Shown here piece by piece: positions 1 through 7,918 of a DNA stretch of 64,000 nt (its first letter is position 1; each line of letters opens with the position of its first letter). The notes beneath the pieces are model-generated. The model saw only the letters and a list, made by a program, of their open reading frames with translations, searched no databases and was not told the origin of the DNA. The stretch lies in contig JAKFYH010000019.1 in the NCBI GenBank assembly GCA_021730945.1, forward strand, positions 123,532 through 187,531, read 5' to 3'. A program made the translations under genes and the position numbers. This DNA is from Acidobacteriota bacterium. GTDB lineage: Bacteria; Acidobacteriota; Vicinamibacteria; Vicinamibacterales; UBA2999.

Positions 1-716
1 CGGTGATCGAATCAGGCGAAGTGCCCGAGGAAGGACAGCCCTCGCGCCCCTTGCCCTTCATCGTGGTGGTCGTCGACGAACTGGCCGACCTGATGATGGT
101 GGCCGGCAACGAAGTGGAAGAGTCAATTTGCCGTCTCGCGCAGATGGCCCGCGCCGTCGGCATTCACTTGATCCTGGCGACGCAGCGGCCTTCGGTCGAT
201 GTCATCACCGGGTTGATCAAGGCCAACCTGCCGGCCCGTATTTCATTCCGGGTCTCGTCAAAGATCGACTCGCGCACGATTCTCGACAGCAATGGCGCCG
301 AGCAGTTGCTCGGCAAGGGCGACATGCTGTTTCTGCCGCCGGCCTCGTCGCGCCACACCCGCCTGCACGGGCCTTACATCTCAGAACAGGAGTCGGCCCG
401 CGTCGCCAGCTTCCTGCGCAAACAGGGCAAGCCGGTGTACGACGAGACGATCACCGAGGAAGAGCGGACCAACAACCAGGAGCTGCTTTACGAGAAGGAC
501 GACCTCTACGACGAGGCGGCGCGAATTGTCGTCCAGGCCGGCCAGGTCTCGATTTCCTACCTGCAGCGCAAGATGCGCATCGGCTTCAGCCGCGCCGCGC
601 GGCTGGTCGACATGATGGAAGCCGAGGGCCTGGTCTCGCCGGCCACCGGCGGCAAGCCGCGCGAGGTGCTCGTGGGCCGCGAGTACTTCGAGGAAGTCGA
701 CACCCAGCTGCGATGA
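1..716 (+). CDS. ftsK: DNA translocase FtsK, C-terminal part (5' end outside window)
   Basis: This is the C-terminal 238 or so residues of the FtsK/SpoIIIE hexameric dsDNA translocase, which moves and resolves chromosome termini at the division septum. The visible part begins inside the RecA-like motor. It has the Walker B strand (VVVVDELADLMM), then a conserved stretch with ILATQRPSVDVITGLIKAN and the LLGKGDMLF segment. The C-terminal gamma winged helix (SYLQRKMRIGFSRAARLVD), which reads KOPS-type polarity sequences, is complete. The frame is open to the left edge, so the N-terminal membrane domain lies outside. Its stop overlaps the next start by 4 bases (ATGA), which suggests co-translation with the cell-wall amidase. 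Confidence 0.95.
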   Translation, partial: VIESGEVPEEGQPSRPLPFIVVVVDELADLMMVAGNEVEESICRLAQMARAVGIHLILATQRPSVDVITGLIKANLPARISFRVSSKIDSRTILDSNGAEQLLGKGDMLFLPPASSRHTRLHGPYISEQESARVASFLRKQGKPVYDETITEEERTNNQELLYEKDDLYDEAARIVVQAGQVSISYLQRKMRIGFSRAARLVDMMEAEGLVSPATGGKPREVLVGREYFEEVDTQLR

Positions 717-2434
717 CAGGGAGATTCACCTGGAGGCGCACGATCGTTGCACTCGCCGCCGCCCTGGCCGTGTCGGTGCCGGCATCCGCGCAGACGGCGC
801 GCGAGCGCTATGAGGCGGCGACCGATCGCGATGCCACGGTCCGCCAGCAATTGACCGAGGCCGGGGCGACCGCGACATCGGACCTGCGCGAGCAGATCGG
901 CCGGACCATCGCCGCGTTCGAGACCATCGTGCGGCGTTATCCCACCAGCGGATATTCAGACAACGCTCTCTGGCAGGCCGCCAGCCTGGCTGAGGCGGCA
1001 TACCTGAAGTTCAACCGGACGGACGACCGCGAGCAGGCCACTCGCTTCTATCAGTGGCTGGTGAAGGAGTATCCGTCGAGTTCGCTGGTACGGCGCGCCA
1101 GGCAGCAACTGGTGTCGATCGCTGAGGTCAGACCGGCGGTGGCGCAGCCCGTGCCAGCTGCCCCCACGCAGCCGGCGGCACCGGCGACCCTGTTGGACAT
1201 CCAACGGACGGTGCTGCCCGACACCGTGCGCGTGACGCTGGAACTCGATCGCGAAGTCACCTACCGCGAGGAACGAATCGCCGGGCCCGATCGCCTCTTC
1301 TTCGACCTCAAGGGGGTCGACGTGACGCCCGCTCTGAAGGACGCGGCGCTCAATTATCCAGGCGACATCGTGAGCAAGATTCGTGTCGGCCGGCACCCGG
1401 ACGCGACGATTCGCGTGGTTCTGGATCTCGAAGCGGTGTCGCGCTACAGCGTGTTCACGCTCTACCACCCCTTCCGGCTCGTGATCGACGCCGAGCGCGC
1501 CAACGCGCGCGCCGCCACGACGCCGGCGTTACCGCCCTTCGCGGCCGCACCGGAGCTGCCACTGGCCGCCGCGTTGTCACCGACCCGCGAGGCCGCGACC
1601 GCAGTTGTGCCCCCGGCCTCTCCCGTCGTCATTCCGGCCGCGCCAGTCACGCCAGCGGCCACTCCCCCACCCTTGCCGTCGGCCGCGACGGCGAACGGCG
1701 CAGGCGGCTTCTCGATCGCGCGGCAACTCGGGCTCGGTGTCTCGCGGATCGTCATTGACCCGGGCCATGGTGGCCAGGACCCCGGGGTACTCGGCAAGGG
1801 CCTCACCGAAGCCACGCTCGTCCTCGATGTCGCCTTGCGCCTCGAGAAGCTCCTGCAGAAGGAGCCAGGACTGGAAGTGGTGCTGACCCGGCGGACCGAC
1901 GTCTTCATCCCCCTGGAGGAGCGCACGGCGATCGCCAACCGTGAGAGCGCCGACATGTTCCTGTCGATTCACGCCAACGCCAGCCGGAACCTGGCGGCCA
2001 AGGGCATTGAAACCTACTATCTGAGCTTCGCTTCGTCACCCGAGGCCGAAGCCGTGGCGGCGCGCGAGAACTCGGCATCGGGCCGGGAGATGCATCACCT
2101 GCCCGACATCGTCAAAGCCATCACGCTCAACAACAAGCTGGATGAATCACGCGACCTGGCCAACATGGTCCAGGAATCGCTGGTGACGTCGCTCAGCAAG
2201 ACCAACACGCAAGTCCGGAGTCGCGGCGTGAAGAAGGCGCCATTTGTCGTCCTGATCGGCGCCGAGATGCCCAGCGTGCTGGCGGAGATCTCGTTTGTCA
2301 CCAACCGGCAGGAGTTGGCGTTGCTCAAGACCAACGCCTACAAGCAGAAAGTCGCCGAGTCGCTGTTCGCAGCCGTGATGCGGTATCGCAAGTCGCTCAA
2401 GGGCCAGGCGACCATGGCGTCGCAGGAGCGCTGA
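713..2434 (+). CDS. N-acetylmuramoyl-L-alanine amidase, AmiC-type with AMIN domain
   Basis: Periplasmic zinc amidase that cleaves the amide between MurNAc and the stem peptide, used to separate daughter cells. The 573-residue product has a signal peptide (about 1-25, ending ASAQT), a TPR-like helical region (about 27-115) and an AMIN targeting domain (about 155-255). A Pro/Ala-rich linker of about 80 residues leads to an Amidase_3 domain from about 345 to the end. The domain carries the zinc His in IVIDPGHGGQDPG, the second His in FLSIHANAS and the catalytic Glu in LAEISFVTNRQE. The ATG at 713 overlaps the ftsK stop; the frame stays open further upstream, but only as an out-of-frame shadow of ftsK. 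Coupling to ftsK fits a divisome role. Confidence 0.9.
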   Translation: MTGRFTWRRTIVALAAALAVSVPASAQTARERYEAATDRDATVRQQLTEAGATATSDLREQIGRTIAAFETIVRRYPTSGYSDNALWQAASLAEAAYLKFNRTDDREQATRFYQWLVKEYPSSSLVRRARQQLVSIAEVRPAVAQPVPAAPTQPAAPATLLDIQRTVLPDTVRVTLELDREVTYREERIAGPDRLFFDLKGVDVTPALKDAALNYPGDIVSKIRVGRHPDATIRVVLDLEAVSRYSVFTLYHPFRLVIDAERANARAATTPALPPFAAAPELPLAAALSPTREAATAVVPPASPVVIPAAPVTPAATPPPLPSAATANGAGGFSIARQLGLGVSRIVIDPGHGGQDPGVLGKGLTEATLVLDVALRLEKLLQKEPGLEVVLTRRTDVFIPLEERTAIANRESADMFLSIHANASRNLAAKGIETYYLSFASSPEAEAVAARENSASGREMHHLPDIVKAITLNNKLDESRDLANMVQESLVTSLSKTNTQVRSRGVKKAPFVVLIGAEMPSVLAEISFVTNRQELALLKTNAYKQKVAESLFAAVMRYRKSLKGQATMASQER

Positions 2435-2452
2435 GGCACGACCACTGGCCGG

Positions 2453-2704
2453 CTAGCCCCGAAACAGGTTGTGCTGATTACCGCGCGCCTCGATCAGCGT
2501 GATCGGCCGCCGCGACCGGTACCAGATGTAGGCCGCTCCGGCCAGCACGCCCGCCACGAGGGCCGTCGCCATGATGACGCCGATCAGCCCGAAGGCCGCC
2601 ACCGACACGTCGATCATGCTGAGCTCCTTGGCGGGCTCGTCGCGGACAATCTGGACGATCGTCGGCGTGATGGCCTGAGGTTGCTGCACGGTCTGGTTAG
2701 ACAC
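2453..2704 (-). CDS. Small single-span membrane protein, function unknown
   Basis: An 83-residue protein with a polar N-terminus (about 1-30), one hydrophobic segment (about 33-62, GLIGVIMATALVAGVLAGAA) and a short basic tail starting YRSRRP, which predicts N-out/C-in topology. I do not recognise a family. The start is GTG at 2704, overlapping the pepA stop by 8 bases; an internal ATG (residue 30) would also leave the membrane span intact. It probably shares the pepA transcript. It converges with the amidase gene. Confidence 0.55.
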   Translation of the reverse strand: MSNQTVQQPQAITPTIVQIVRDEPAKELSMIDVSVAAFGLIGVIMATALVAGVLAGAAYIWYRSRRPITLIEARGNQHNLFRG

Positions 2705-4202
2705 CGGATATGCCGCCGCGGGCCACGTCGACCAGCGTGCGGATCATGGCGCCGGTGGCCCCCTTCGGCTGCCAGGGCTTGCTCTCTTCCGCCCATGCCG
2801 TACCGGCGATATCGAGGTGCGCCCACGGTCCGCTGCCGGCAAATTCCTTGAGAAACATCGCCGCGGTAATCGAACCAGCGGGCCGGCCTGGACTGTTCAC
2901 CATGTCGGCAATCTCGCTCTTCAGCAACTCGCGGTAGTCTTCGAACAGCGGCATCGGCCACAGTTTCTCGCCCGCCGCCGCGGCCGCCGCTCGAATCCGC
3001 GCCAACCAGGGTTCCGGCGTCCCGAACAGCCCCGTGGTGGTCTTCCCCAGCGCGACCACCACCGCCCCGGTCAACGTCGCCACGTCGATCACGTGGGTGG
3101 CGCCGAGCCGGCGCGCGTACCAGAGCGCATCGCCGAGAATCAACCGGCCCTCGGCATCGGTGTTGTTCACTTCCACCGTCAGACCCGACGCGCTGCGGAG
3201 GATATCGCCCGGCCTGGTCGCCTTGCCGCTGACCATGTTCTCGACCATGGGCACCACAGCAAGGGCGCGAATCGGCAGCTTCTGCAGGGCGATCGAACGC
3301 AGGGCCGCGACGACGGTGGCACCGCCGGCCATGTCGTCTTTCATTCGCTCCATGCCATCGGCCGGCTTGATGGAAATCCCGCCGGAGTCGAAGGTCACGC
3401 CCTTCCCGACCAGGCCCAGGACTTGTCCAGCCGGCGCACCGGCCGGCTCGTAGCGGAGCACCAACAGGCGCGGCGGTTCGGCGCTGCCGCAGGCCACGCC
3501 GAGCAACATGCCCATTCCGAGCGCCGCGATCGCCGCCTCGTCAAGAATCTCGGCCGTGATGCCCGGCACCGAGGCCAGGTCGCGCGCCTTGTCGGCCAGA
3601 ATCCGCGGCGTGAGAAAATTGCCCGGTTCATTGATCAGGACCCTGGCGGCGTTGATCGACTCGCCGGTCATCCGGCCGGTCGCCGCCGCCGCGCCCGCCT
3701 CAGCCGGCGCCAGAATCACGGCCTCGGTAATGAAACCCTGCCGGTCGTTCGTACTCTTATGGAGACCATTGTCAAAGTTGGCAATGGTCAGGCCCTCGGC
3801 GATCAGCTCGACGCGGGCGGCCGTCTCCAGTGTTCCCGCCTCGGCGTCGAGCCAGGCCACGCGTTGATGACGCTGCTGCCGAGCCGCCTGGGCGGCGGTG
3901 GCCGCCATGCGCCGCATCCGCTCGGCGTCGATGCCGGCGCGTGGGCCGCCGCCGATGAACACGACACGGCGGGCACGCCACTCGCGCCTCGACGCGCGCG
4001 CCACCAGCAACTCGCAGGCCTGGGCGCGAAACTCGCCCCGTTCCAGCGCGGCGGACAGTTCGCCATCCACCACCTCGTCATAGGCTGCCACCGCCGGCGC
4101 GGTGTAGTCTTGAGCGATCGGGATAATGATGAGGTCGACGTCGGCGGCCCCCGGGGTGGCGTCGCTCACCGTCAGGCGAGGCACTTCATATGGAACGTGC
4201 AT
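2697..4202 (-). CDS. pepA: Leucyl aminopeptidase (M17 family)
   Basis: Cytosolic hexameric metallo-aminopeptidase that removes N-terminal residues, especially Leu, from peptides. Its 501 residues match the usual PepA length. The N-terminal macro-like domain is followed by the catalytic domain with VGKGVTFDSGGISIKP (metal-binding Lys and Asp), DDMAGGATVV and the M17 signature NTDAEGRLILGDAL near residue 345. The ATG at 4202 is the first in frame and lies 44 bases from the divergent gene at 4247. The small membrane protein at 2453-2704 follows with overlap. Confidence 0.95.
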   Translation of the reverse strand: MHVPYEVPRLTVSDATPGAADVDLIIIPIAQDYTAPAVAAYDEVVDGELSAALERGEFRAQACELLVARASRREWRARRVVFIGGGPRAGIDAERMRRMAATAAQAARQQRHQRVAWLDAEAGTLETAARVELIAEGLTIANFDNGLHKSTNDRQGFITEAVILAPAEAGAAAATGRMTGESINAARVLINEPGNFLTPRILADKARDLASVPGITAEILDEAAIAALGMGMLLGVACGSAEPPRLLVLRYEPAGAPAGQVLGLVGKGVTFDSGGISIKPADGMERMKDDMAGGATVVAALRSIALQKLPIRALAVVPMVENMVSGKATRPGDILRSASGLTVEVNNTDAEGRLILGDALWYARRLGATHVIDVATLTGAVVVALGKTTTGLFGTPEPWLARIRAAAAAAGEKLWPMPLFEDYRELLKSEIADMVNSPGRPAGSITAAMFLKEFAGSGPWAHLDIAGTAWAEESKPWQPKGATGAMIRTLVDVARGGISGV

Positions 4203-4209
4203 GTTGGGT

Positions 4210-4215
4210 TAGAAT
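4210..4215 (+). promoter_or_regulatory. Possible -10 box for the gene at 4247
   Basis: TAGAAT lies 31 bases before the ATG at 4247, inside the 44-base space between divergent pepA and this gene. No good -35 is visible at 17 bases. A small hairpin (CCCCG/CGGGG, 4225-4238) sits in the predicted leader just before the start. Confidence 0.35.
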
Positions 4216-4246
4216 TCCTCTGCGCCCCGCCTGCGGGGACCTTGCC

Positions 4247-4699
4247 ATGCCACAACACACAGGCGTCGCTCAGGTAGTCATCCTGGCGCTTAGCGCGCTA
4301 CTCATCATCCCGGCTGCCCTGCACGCTCGTGCGCAAGGCGGTAACACCAGCAAGAAGCCTAGTTTATCACTCAAGGCCTCCCCGACCATCGCGTTCGCGC
4401 CGGCGCGTGTCGTGTTCGTCGCCGAACTCAAGGGGGGAGCGAACGATAATGAGGAGTTCTACTGTCCCACCGTCGAATGGGAGTGGGGCGACTTGACGAC
4501 GTCGACGGCGGAGGCCGACTGTGATCCCTACCAGGCGGGCAAGAGTGAAATCAAACGGCGCTATACCGTCGACCACCAATTCAAGAATCCCGGCAGTTTC
4601 CGGATCCGCTTGCTCCTGAAGAAGGGCGACAAGGTGATTGGCGCCGCCAATACCCTTGTGCAGGTGCGACCCGGACTCGGCAGTCCGGGTGACCAGTAG
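4247..4699 (+). CDS. Secreted PKD-like Ig-fold protein, function unknown
   Basis: A 150-residue exported protein: the signal peptide is residues 1-29 (hydrophobic core LALSALLIIPAALHA). A single Ig/PKD-like beta-sandwich follows, suggested by the VEWEWGD motif and the closing strand GSFRIRLLLKKGD, typical of PKD domains (xWxFGD...G.Y.V.L.V). Two cysteines (FYCPTV and EADCDP) bracket the core and could form a disulfide. I chose ATG 4247 because the signal peptide begins there; a longer frame from 4190 adds residues that overlap pepA and have no signal character. Its function cannot be told from sequence; surface adhesion or scaffolding is a guess. Confidence 0.7.
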   Translation: MPQHTGVAQVVILALSALLIIPAALHARAQGGNTSKKPSLSLKASPTIAFAPARVVFVAELKGGANDNEEFYCPTVEWEWGDLTTSTAEADCDPYQAGKSEIKRRYTVDHQFKNPGSFRIRLLLKKGDKVIGAANTLVQVRPGLGSPGDQ

Positions 4700-4702
4700 C
4701 GT

Positions 4703-5695
4703 TTAGTACACCACCTGCGGCCCGGGCCCGTTGGCGATCGGCGGCGGTACCGTGTACCACCGTCCCAAGCCGGTGAGGATGGCCGCGCCCAGGCCGACCG
4801 TCCAGGCCAGGAACTCCACGACCAGCCCGACCATCAACAACGCCAGCGCCATCGGGCGCAGCGCATCGGGCCCCACCCCGATCAGGCGCGCCGCGAGCGT
4901 CGGCGCCACGATCAGGAAGAATCCGATCGCGGTGGCGACAAACGCATTGCCGGCCTGCCAGCCCAGGCGGTCGCCGACCCACTCGCCAAGCCGGCACGCC
5001 ACCGCGGTGAAGCCCATGACCAGGGCGAAGACCCCGACCGCGATGGCAAGCGGCACCAGCAGCGCTACGAACGGAATGCCGACGATGGTAATCGCGAGAC
5101 CAATCGAGGCGGCGACCAGGAACGGCACAAAGAAGATCTCCGCTGCCAGGCCGACCAGGCCGGCACGAAGCGGTTCAGCCACCGCGGCGCGGCTCACGCG
5201 GGCCGCGGCCGGGCGCGCGACGATCAGGACCATGGCCATCAGCACTGCGAGCAGCGAGACGCGGCCCAGTGTGCCGGCCAGGCTGAGCCAGCGGCCGAAG
5301 TCGCCGACGCTGAGGGTGGGTAACCAGCCAAACGTGCGCCGCGACCAGTCGCCGAAGGAGATGTAGTTGACGCTGCCGACGTGGCGGGCGCCCGCGTCGC
5401 GCACCAGTTGACCGCCGACCAGCACGATGTCGCCGCGGACGTCGGCGGTGGCACCGAGGCGCAAGTCGCCGCCGACCACCACAATGCCATCCCGGACGCG
5501 TCCATCAACCGTCAGTGACCCTCCGATTACGACCGCCGCGTCAGTGACTTCCTCGTCGCGCTCGACGTGGACGTCCTGGGCTATCGCAAGCCGGGTGCCG
5601 GTCAGCCGGTAGCTCGAGGGAGCGGCCTCCTGCGCGGCTCCGCCAACCTGCAAGATGACCCCGGCCAGAACGATCGTCAGTAGCGCCTCACGCAT
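4703..5695 (-). CDS. Membrane protein with bactofilin-like beta-solenoid N-terminus
   Basis: A 330-residue protein with a signal peptide (about 1-22). Next comes a short beta-solenoid of repeated turns of the form VVxGGxLxxxG (AAVVIGGSLTVDGRV, GIVVVGGDLRLGATADV, DIVLVGGQLVRD), as in polymer-forming bactofilin-type modules. At least four hydrophobic spans follow (from about residue 145 to 310). This architecture resembles conserved hypothetical 'polymer-forming cytoskeletal' membrane proteins; the role is unknown. I prefer ATG 5695 over an upstream start 15 codons earlier because the signal peptide starts there, preceded by GAGG. It converges closely with the PKD-like gene, 3 bases between stops. 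Confidence 0.7.
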   Translation of the reverse strand: MREALLTIVLAGVILQVGGAAQEAAPSSYRLTGTRLAIAQDVHVERDEEVTDAAVVIGGSLTVDGRVRDGIVVVGGDLRLGATADVRGDIVLVGGQLVRDAGARHVGSVNYISFGDWSRRTFGWLPTLSVGDFGRWLSLAGTLGRVSLLAVLMAMVLIVARPAAARVSRAAVAEPLRAGLVGLAAEIFFVPFLVAASIGLAITIVGIPFVALLVPLAIAVGVFALVMGFTAVACRLGEWVGDRLGWQAGNAFVATAIGFFLIVAPTLAARLIGVGPDALRPMALALLMVGLVVEFLAWTVGLGAAILTGLGRWYTVPPPIANGPGPQVVY

Positions 5696-5714
5696 GTGCA
5701 CCTCGGATGTGGAG

Positions 5715-5730
5715 TCCGGCGCCCGCCGGA
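5715..5730. terminator. Small GC hairpin between scoB and the bactofilin-like gene
   Basis: TCCGGC/GCCGGA form a perfect 6-bp stem with a 4-base loop in the 87-base gap downstream of scoB. No T-tract follows on either strand, so any terminator role is weakly supported; it may simply be a leader hairpin of the 5695 gene. Confidence 0.25.
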
Positions 5731-5782
5731 TGTGACCCATCGGTACGGACGAGGGATTCCGGCGGTAAGTTCCCGCGGCGGG

Positions 5783-6430
5783 CTAGAAGCGGCCGAGCGG
5801 ATCGGCGACCCGGAGCGCCGCGCCGGTGGCGGCGACGACCGCCTCAAGCGTCGTGTCGGTGGCGATCTCGCGGAGCAGCAGGCCCTCGGGGGTCACGTCG
5901 ATCACGGCCAGTTCGGTCACGATCTGGTCAACCACTTTCACGCCGGTCAGCGGCAGAGCGCACCGCGGCAGGATCTTGTGGCCGCCGTCCCGCGTGGTGT
6001 GCTCCATGGCAATGACGACACGCTTGGCGCCCGCCACCAGGTCCATCGCACCGCCCATGCCCTTGACCATCTTGCCCGGGATCATCCAGTTGGCGAGGTT
6101 GCCGGCCTCATCCACTTCGAGCGCGCCGAGCACGGTGAGGTCGATGTGCCCGCCTCGCACCATTGCGAATGAATCGGCGCTGCTGAAGTACGACGTGCCG
6201 GGCAACTCGCTCACTGTCTCCTTGCCGGCATTGATCAGGTCGGGGTCGACATCGGCATCGAGCGGATAGGGGCCGACGCCCAGCATGCCGTTCTCCGAAT
6301 GCAGGGTGATCTCGATCCCGGCCGGGATGCAGTTGGCCACCAGAGTCGGCATGCCGATGCCGAGGTTGACGTAATCGCCGTCCTTGAGATCCTGGGCGAT
6401 GCGGCGGACGATGCGGTCGCGCTTATCCAT
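5783..6430 (-). CDS. scoB: 3-oxoacid CoA-transferase, subunit B
   Basis: Beta subunit of the heterodimeric family I CoA-transferase (succinyl-CoA or acetyl-CoA:3-oxoacid type), which moves CoA between acyl donors and acetoacetate-like acids. It shows the family features [12 protein letters not shown] and [10 protein letters not shown], whose Glu forms the acyl-glutamyl/CoA thioester intermediate. At 215 residues it matches the usual B-subunit length. ATG 6430 (MDKRDRIV) is the natural start and overlaps the scoA stop by 8 bases. Substrate cannot be decided from sequence. The pair follows the aromatic operon but may have its own promoter. Confidence 0.9.
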   Translation of the reverse strand: MDKRDRIVRRIAQDLKDGDYVNLGIGMPTLVANCIPAGIEITLHSENGMLGVGPYPLDADVDPDLINAGKETVSELPGTSYFSSADSFAMVRGGHIDLTVLGALEVDEAGNLANWMIPGKMVKGMGGAMDLVAGAKRVVIAMEHTTRDGGHKILPRCALPLTGVKVVDQIVTELAVIDVTPEGLLLREIATDTTLEAVVAATGAALRVADPLGRF

Positions 6431-7118
6431 GGCTGATGGTCCGTTTCTCAATCCGCTTCTGGTAGCCCGGTCCCTGGAACACGCGCATCACGAAGATACC
6501 CGGAGTGACGATCGCGTCGGGATCGATCGTGCCGGCGTCGACCAGATGCTCGACTTCGGCGATAGTGTGGCGGGCGGCGGTGGCCATCACCGGATTGAAG
6601 TTGCGGGCGGTCTTGCGGTAAACGAGGTTGCCGACCCGGTCGCCTTTCCACGCCTTGACGAAGGCAAAGTCCGCCGCCAGCGGACCTTCGAGGATGTAGG
6701 TGCGGCCATCAATGACCCGGCTCTCTTTGCCTTCGGCGATCAGCGTGCCGGCGCCGGTGGGCGTAAAGAAGCCGCCGATACCCGCGCCGGCGGCGCGCAT
6801 GCGCTCGGAGAACGTGCCCTGGGGCACCAGCTCGACTTCAATCTCCTTCTGCAGGAACTGCCGCTCGAACTCCTTGTTCTCCCCCACGTAGGTGGAGATC
6901 ATCTTGCGCACCTGGCGCGCCTTGAGCAACGGACCCACGCCGTAGTCGTCGACACCGGCGTTGTTGCTGATAATTGTCAGGTTCTTGGTGCCGCGGCGGC
7001 CGAGCGCGGCGATCAGGTGCTCGGGAATGCCGCACAACCCGAAGCCGCCCATCATGATGCTGGCGCCATCGGGAATCACGGCGACCGCTTCGTCTGCGGT
7101 AGCTAGGACCTTGTTCAT
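6423..7118 (-). CDS. scoA: 3-oxoacid CoA-transferase, subunit A
   Basis: Alpha subunit of the same CoA-transferase; it carries the CoA-binding glycine motif [15 protein letters not shown] near residue 20 and has the expected 231-residue length. The ATG at 7118 is preceded by a perfect TATAAT ending 8 bases upstream (7126-7131), with no Shine-Dalgarno-like sequence between, so a leaderless transcript is likely. It lies 8 bases after tyrA on the same strand and could also be reached by read-through from the aromatic operon. Together with scoB it would act in ketone-body, butyrate or fatty-acid metabolism. Confidence 0.9.
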   Translation of the reverse strand: MNKVLATADEAVAVIPDGASIMMGGFGLCGIPEHLIAALGRRGTKNLTIISNNAGVDDYGVGPLLKARQVRKMISTYVGENKEFERQFLQKEIEVELVPQGTFSERMRAAGAGIGGFFTPTGAGTLIAEGKESRVIDGRTYILEGPLAADFAFVKAWKGDRVGNLVYRKTARNFNPVMATAARHTIAEVEHLVDAGTIDPDAIVTPGIFVMRVFQGPGYQKRIEKRTISHG

Positions 7119-7125
7119 GCTCTCG

Positions 7126-7131
7126 ATTATA
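7126..7131 (-). promoter_or_regulatory. Consensus -10 box (TATAAT) for scoAB, overlapping the tyrA stop codon
   Basis: On the minus strand TATAAT is followed by 7 bases and the scoA ATG. The TAA of tyrA is inside the box. No good -35 is seen 17 bases upstream. A transcript from here would start at or beside the ATG. Confidence 0.55.
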
Positions 7132-7918
7132 GGCAGGATGCCTTGGCGCGCGAGGCCTCGTTGAAGAACTTCTCAATCGCCTCCCGGTCGTCGAGCTGAT
7201 CGGACAGCTTCAGCAGCTCCGCCGCCAACTCGCGCAACAGCGGCTTGACCTCGGCGCCGTTGGTCGCCAGCACGCTGCTCCACATCTGGCCCGGGCTGCT
7301 CGCCAGCCGCGTGGTATCGCGCAGTCCCTTGCCGGCCCACTGGAGGTTGGCCGACCCGATCGCGCGCTCGACGGTCACCATCAGGGCGCTGGCCGCCAGC
7401 TGGGGCAGGTGGCTGACGGCGGCCATTAACCGGTCGTGTTCCTCGCCGCGGTCGCTCAACACGACCGGCCGGGCGCCGAGTGCCTCGACGAACTTCGCGG
7501 CGCGGCGCACGGCGTCGGGCGCGTCGGGATTGGTCAGAAACCAGGCCTGGCCGTCGAACAGGTCGGCGCGCGCGCCGGCGGCGCCGCTCGAGGTGCCACC
7601 CGCCATCGGATGGCCACCCACAAACTGCGACAACCGCGCCGCGGCAGCCGTCGCCATGACCTCTCGTTTGGTACTGCCGGTGTCCATGACCAGCGCCTGC
7701 CGGTGCATGATCGGACCAAGCCGCGGCAGCGTCTGGATGATGGCATCCACGGGCATGGCCAGGACCACCACCAGTGAATCGCCGATCGACTCGAGTCGAT
7801 CTCCCTGATCGACCAGGCACACTTCCAGGCCTGGCCATCGACGGGCTGCCGCCAGCGCCACCGACGAGCCGATCAATCCCGGCCCAACCACCGCCAGCCG
7901 CGGCCGGGTCTCAGCCAC
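7127..7918 (-). CDS. tyrA: Prephenate dehydrogenase
   Basis: Oxidative decarboxylation of prephenate to 4-hydroxyphenylpyruvate, the committed step to tyrosine. The 263-residue single-function enzyme opens with a Rossmann nucleotide fold (LAVVGPGLIGSSVALAA) and contains the active-site region FVGGHPMAGG, with the His typical of TyrA. There is no ACT or chorismate-mutase domain; a separate chorismate mutase is encoded three genes upstream. The start is GTG 7918, directly abutting the DAHP synthase stop. It is the last aromatic-pathway gene of the operon. Confidence 0.92.
   Translation of the reverse strand: MAETRPRLAVVGPGLIGSSVALAAARRWPGLEVCLVDQGDRLESIGDSLVVVLAMPVDAIIQTLPRLGPIMHRQALVMDTGSTKREVMATAAAARLSQFVGGHPMAGGTSSGAAGARADLFDGQAWFLTNPDAPDAVRRAAKFVEALGARPVVLSDRGEEHDRLMAAVSHLPQLAASALMVTVERAIGSANLQWAGKGLRDTTRLASSPGQMWSSVLATNGAEVKPLLRELAAELLKLSDQLDDREAIEKFFNEASRAKASCL

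Noticed and set aside
2817..4277. Plus-strand 486-codon open frame antisense to pepA
   Set aside because: It mirrors the M17 peptidase, which has full motifs on the minus strand. The translation has no recognisable domain and is Arg/His/Gly-rich.
5783..7118. scoAB as necessarily part of the trp-controlled unit
   Set aside because: The perfect TATAAT inside the tyrA stop suggests independent transcription, so membership is left open.
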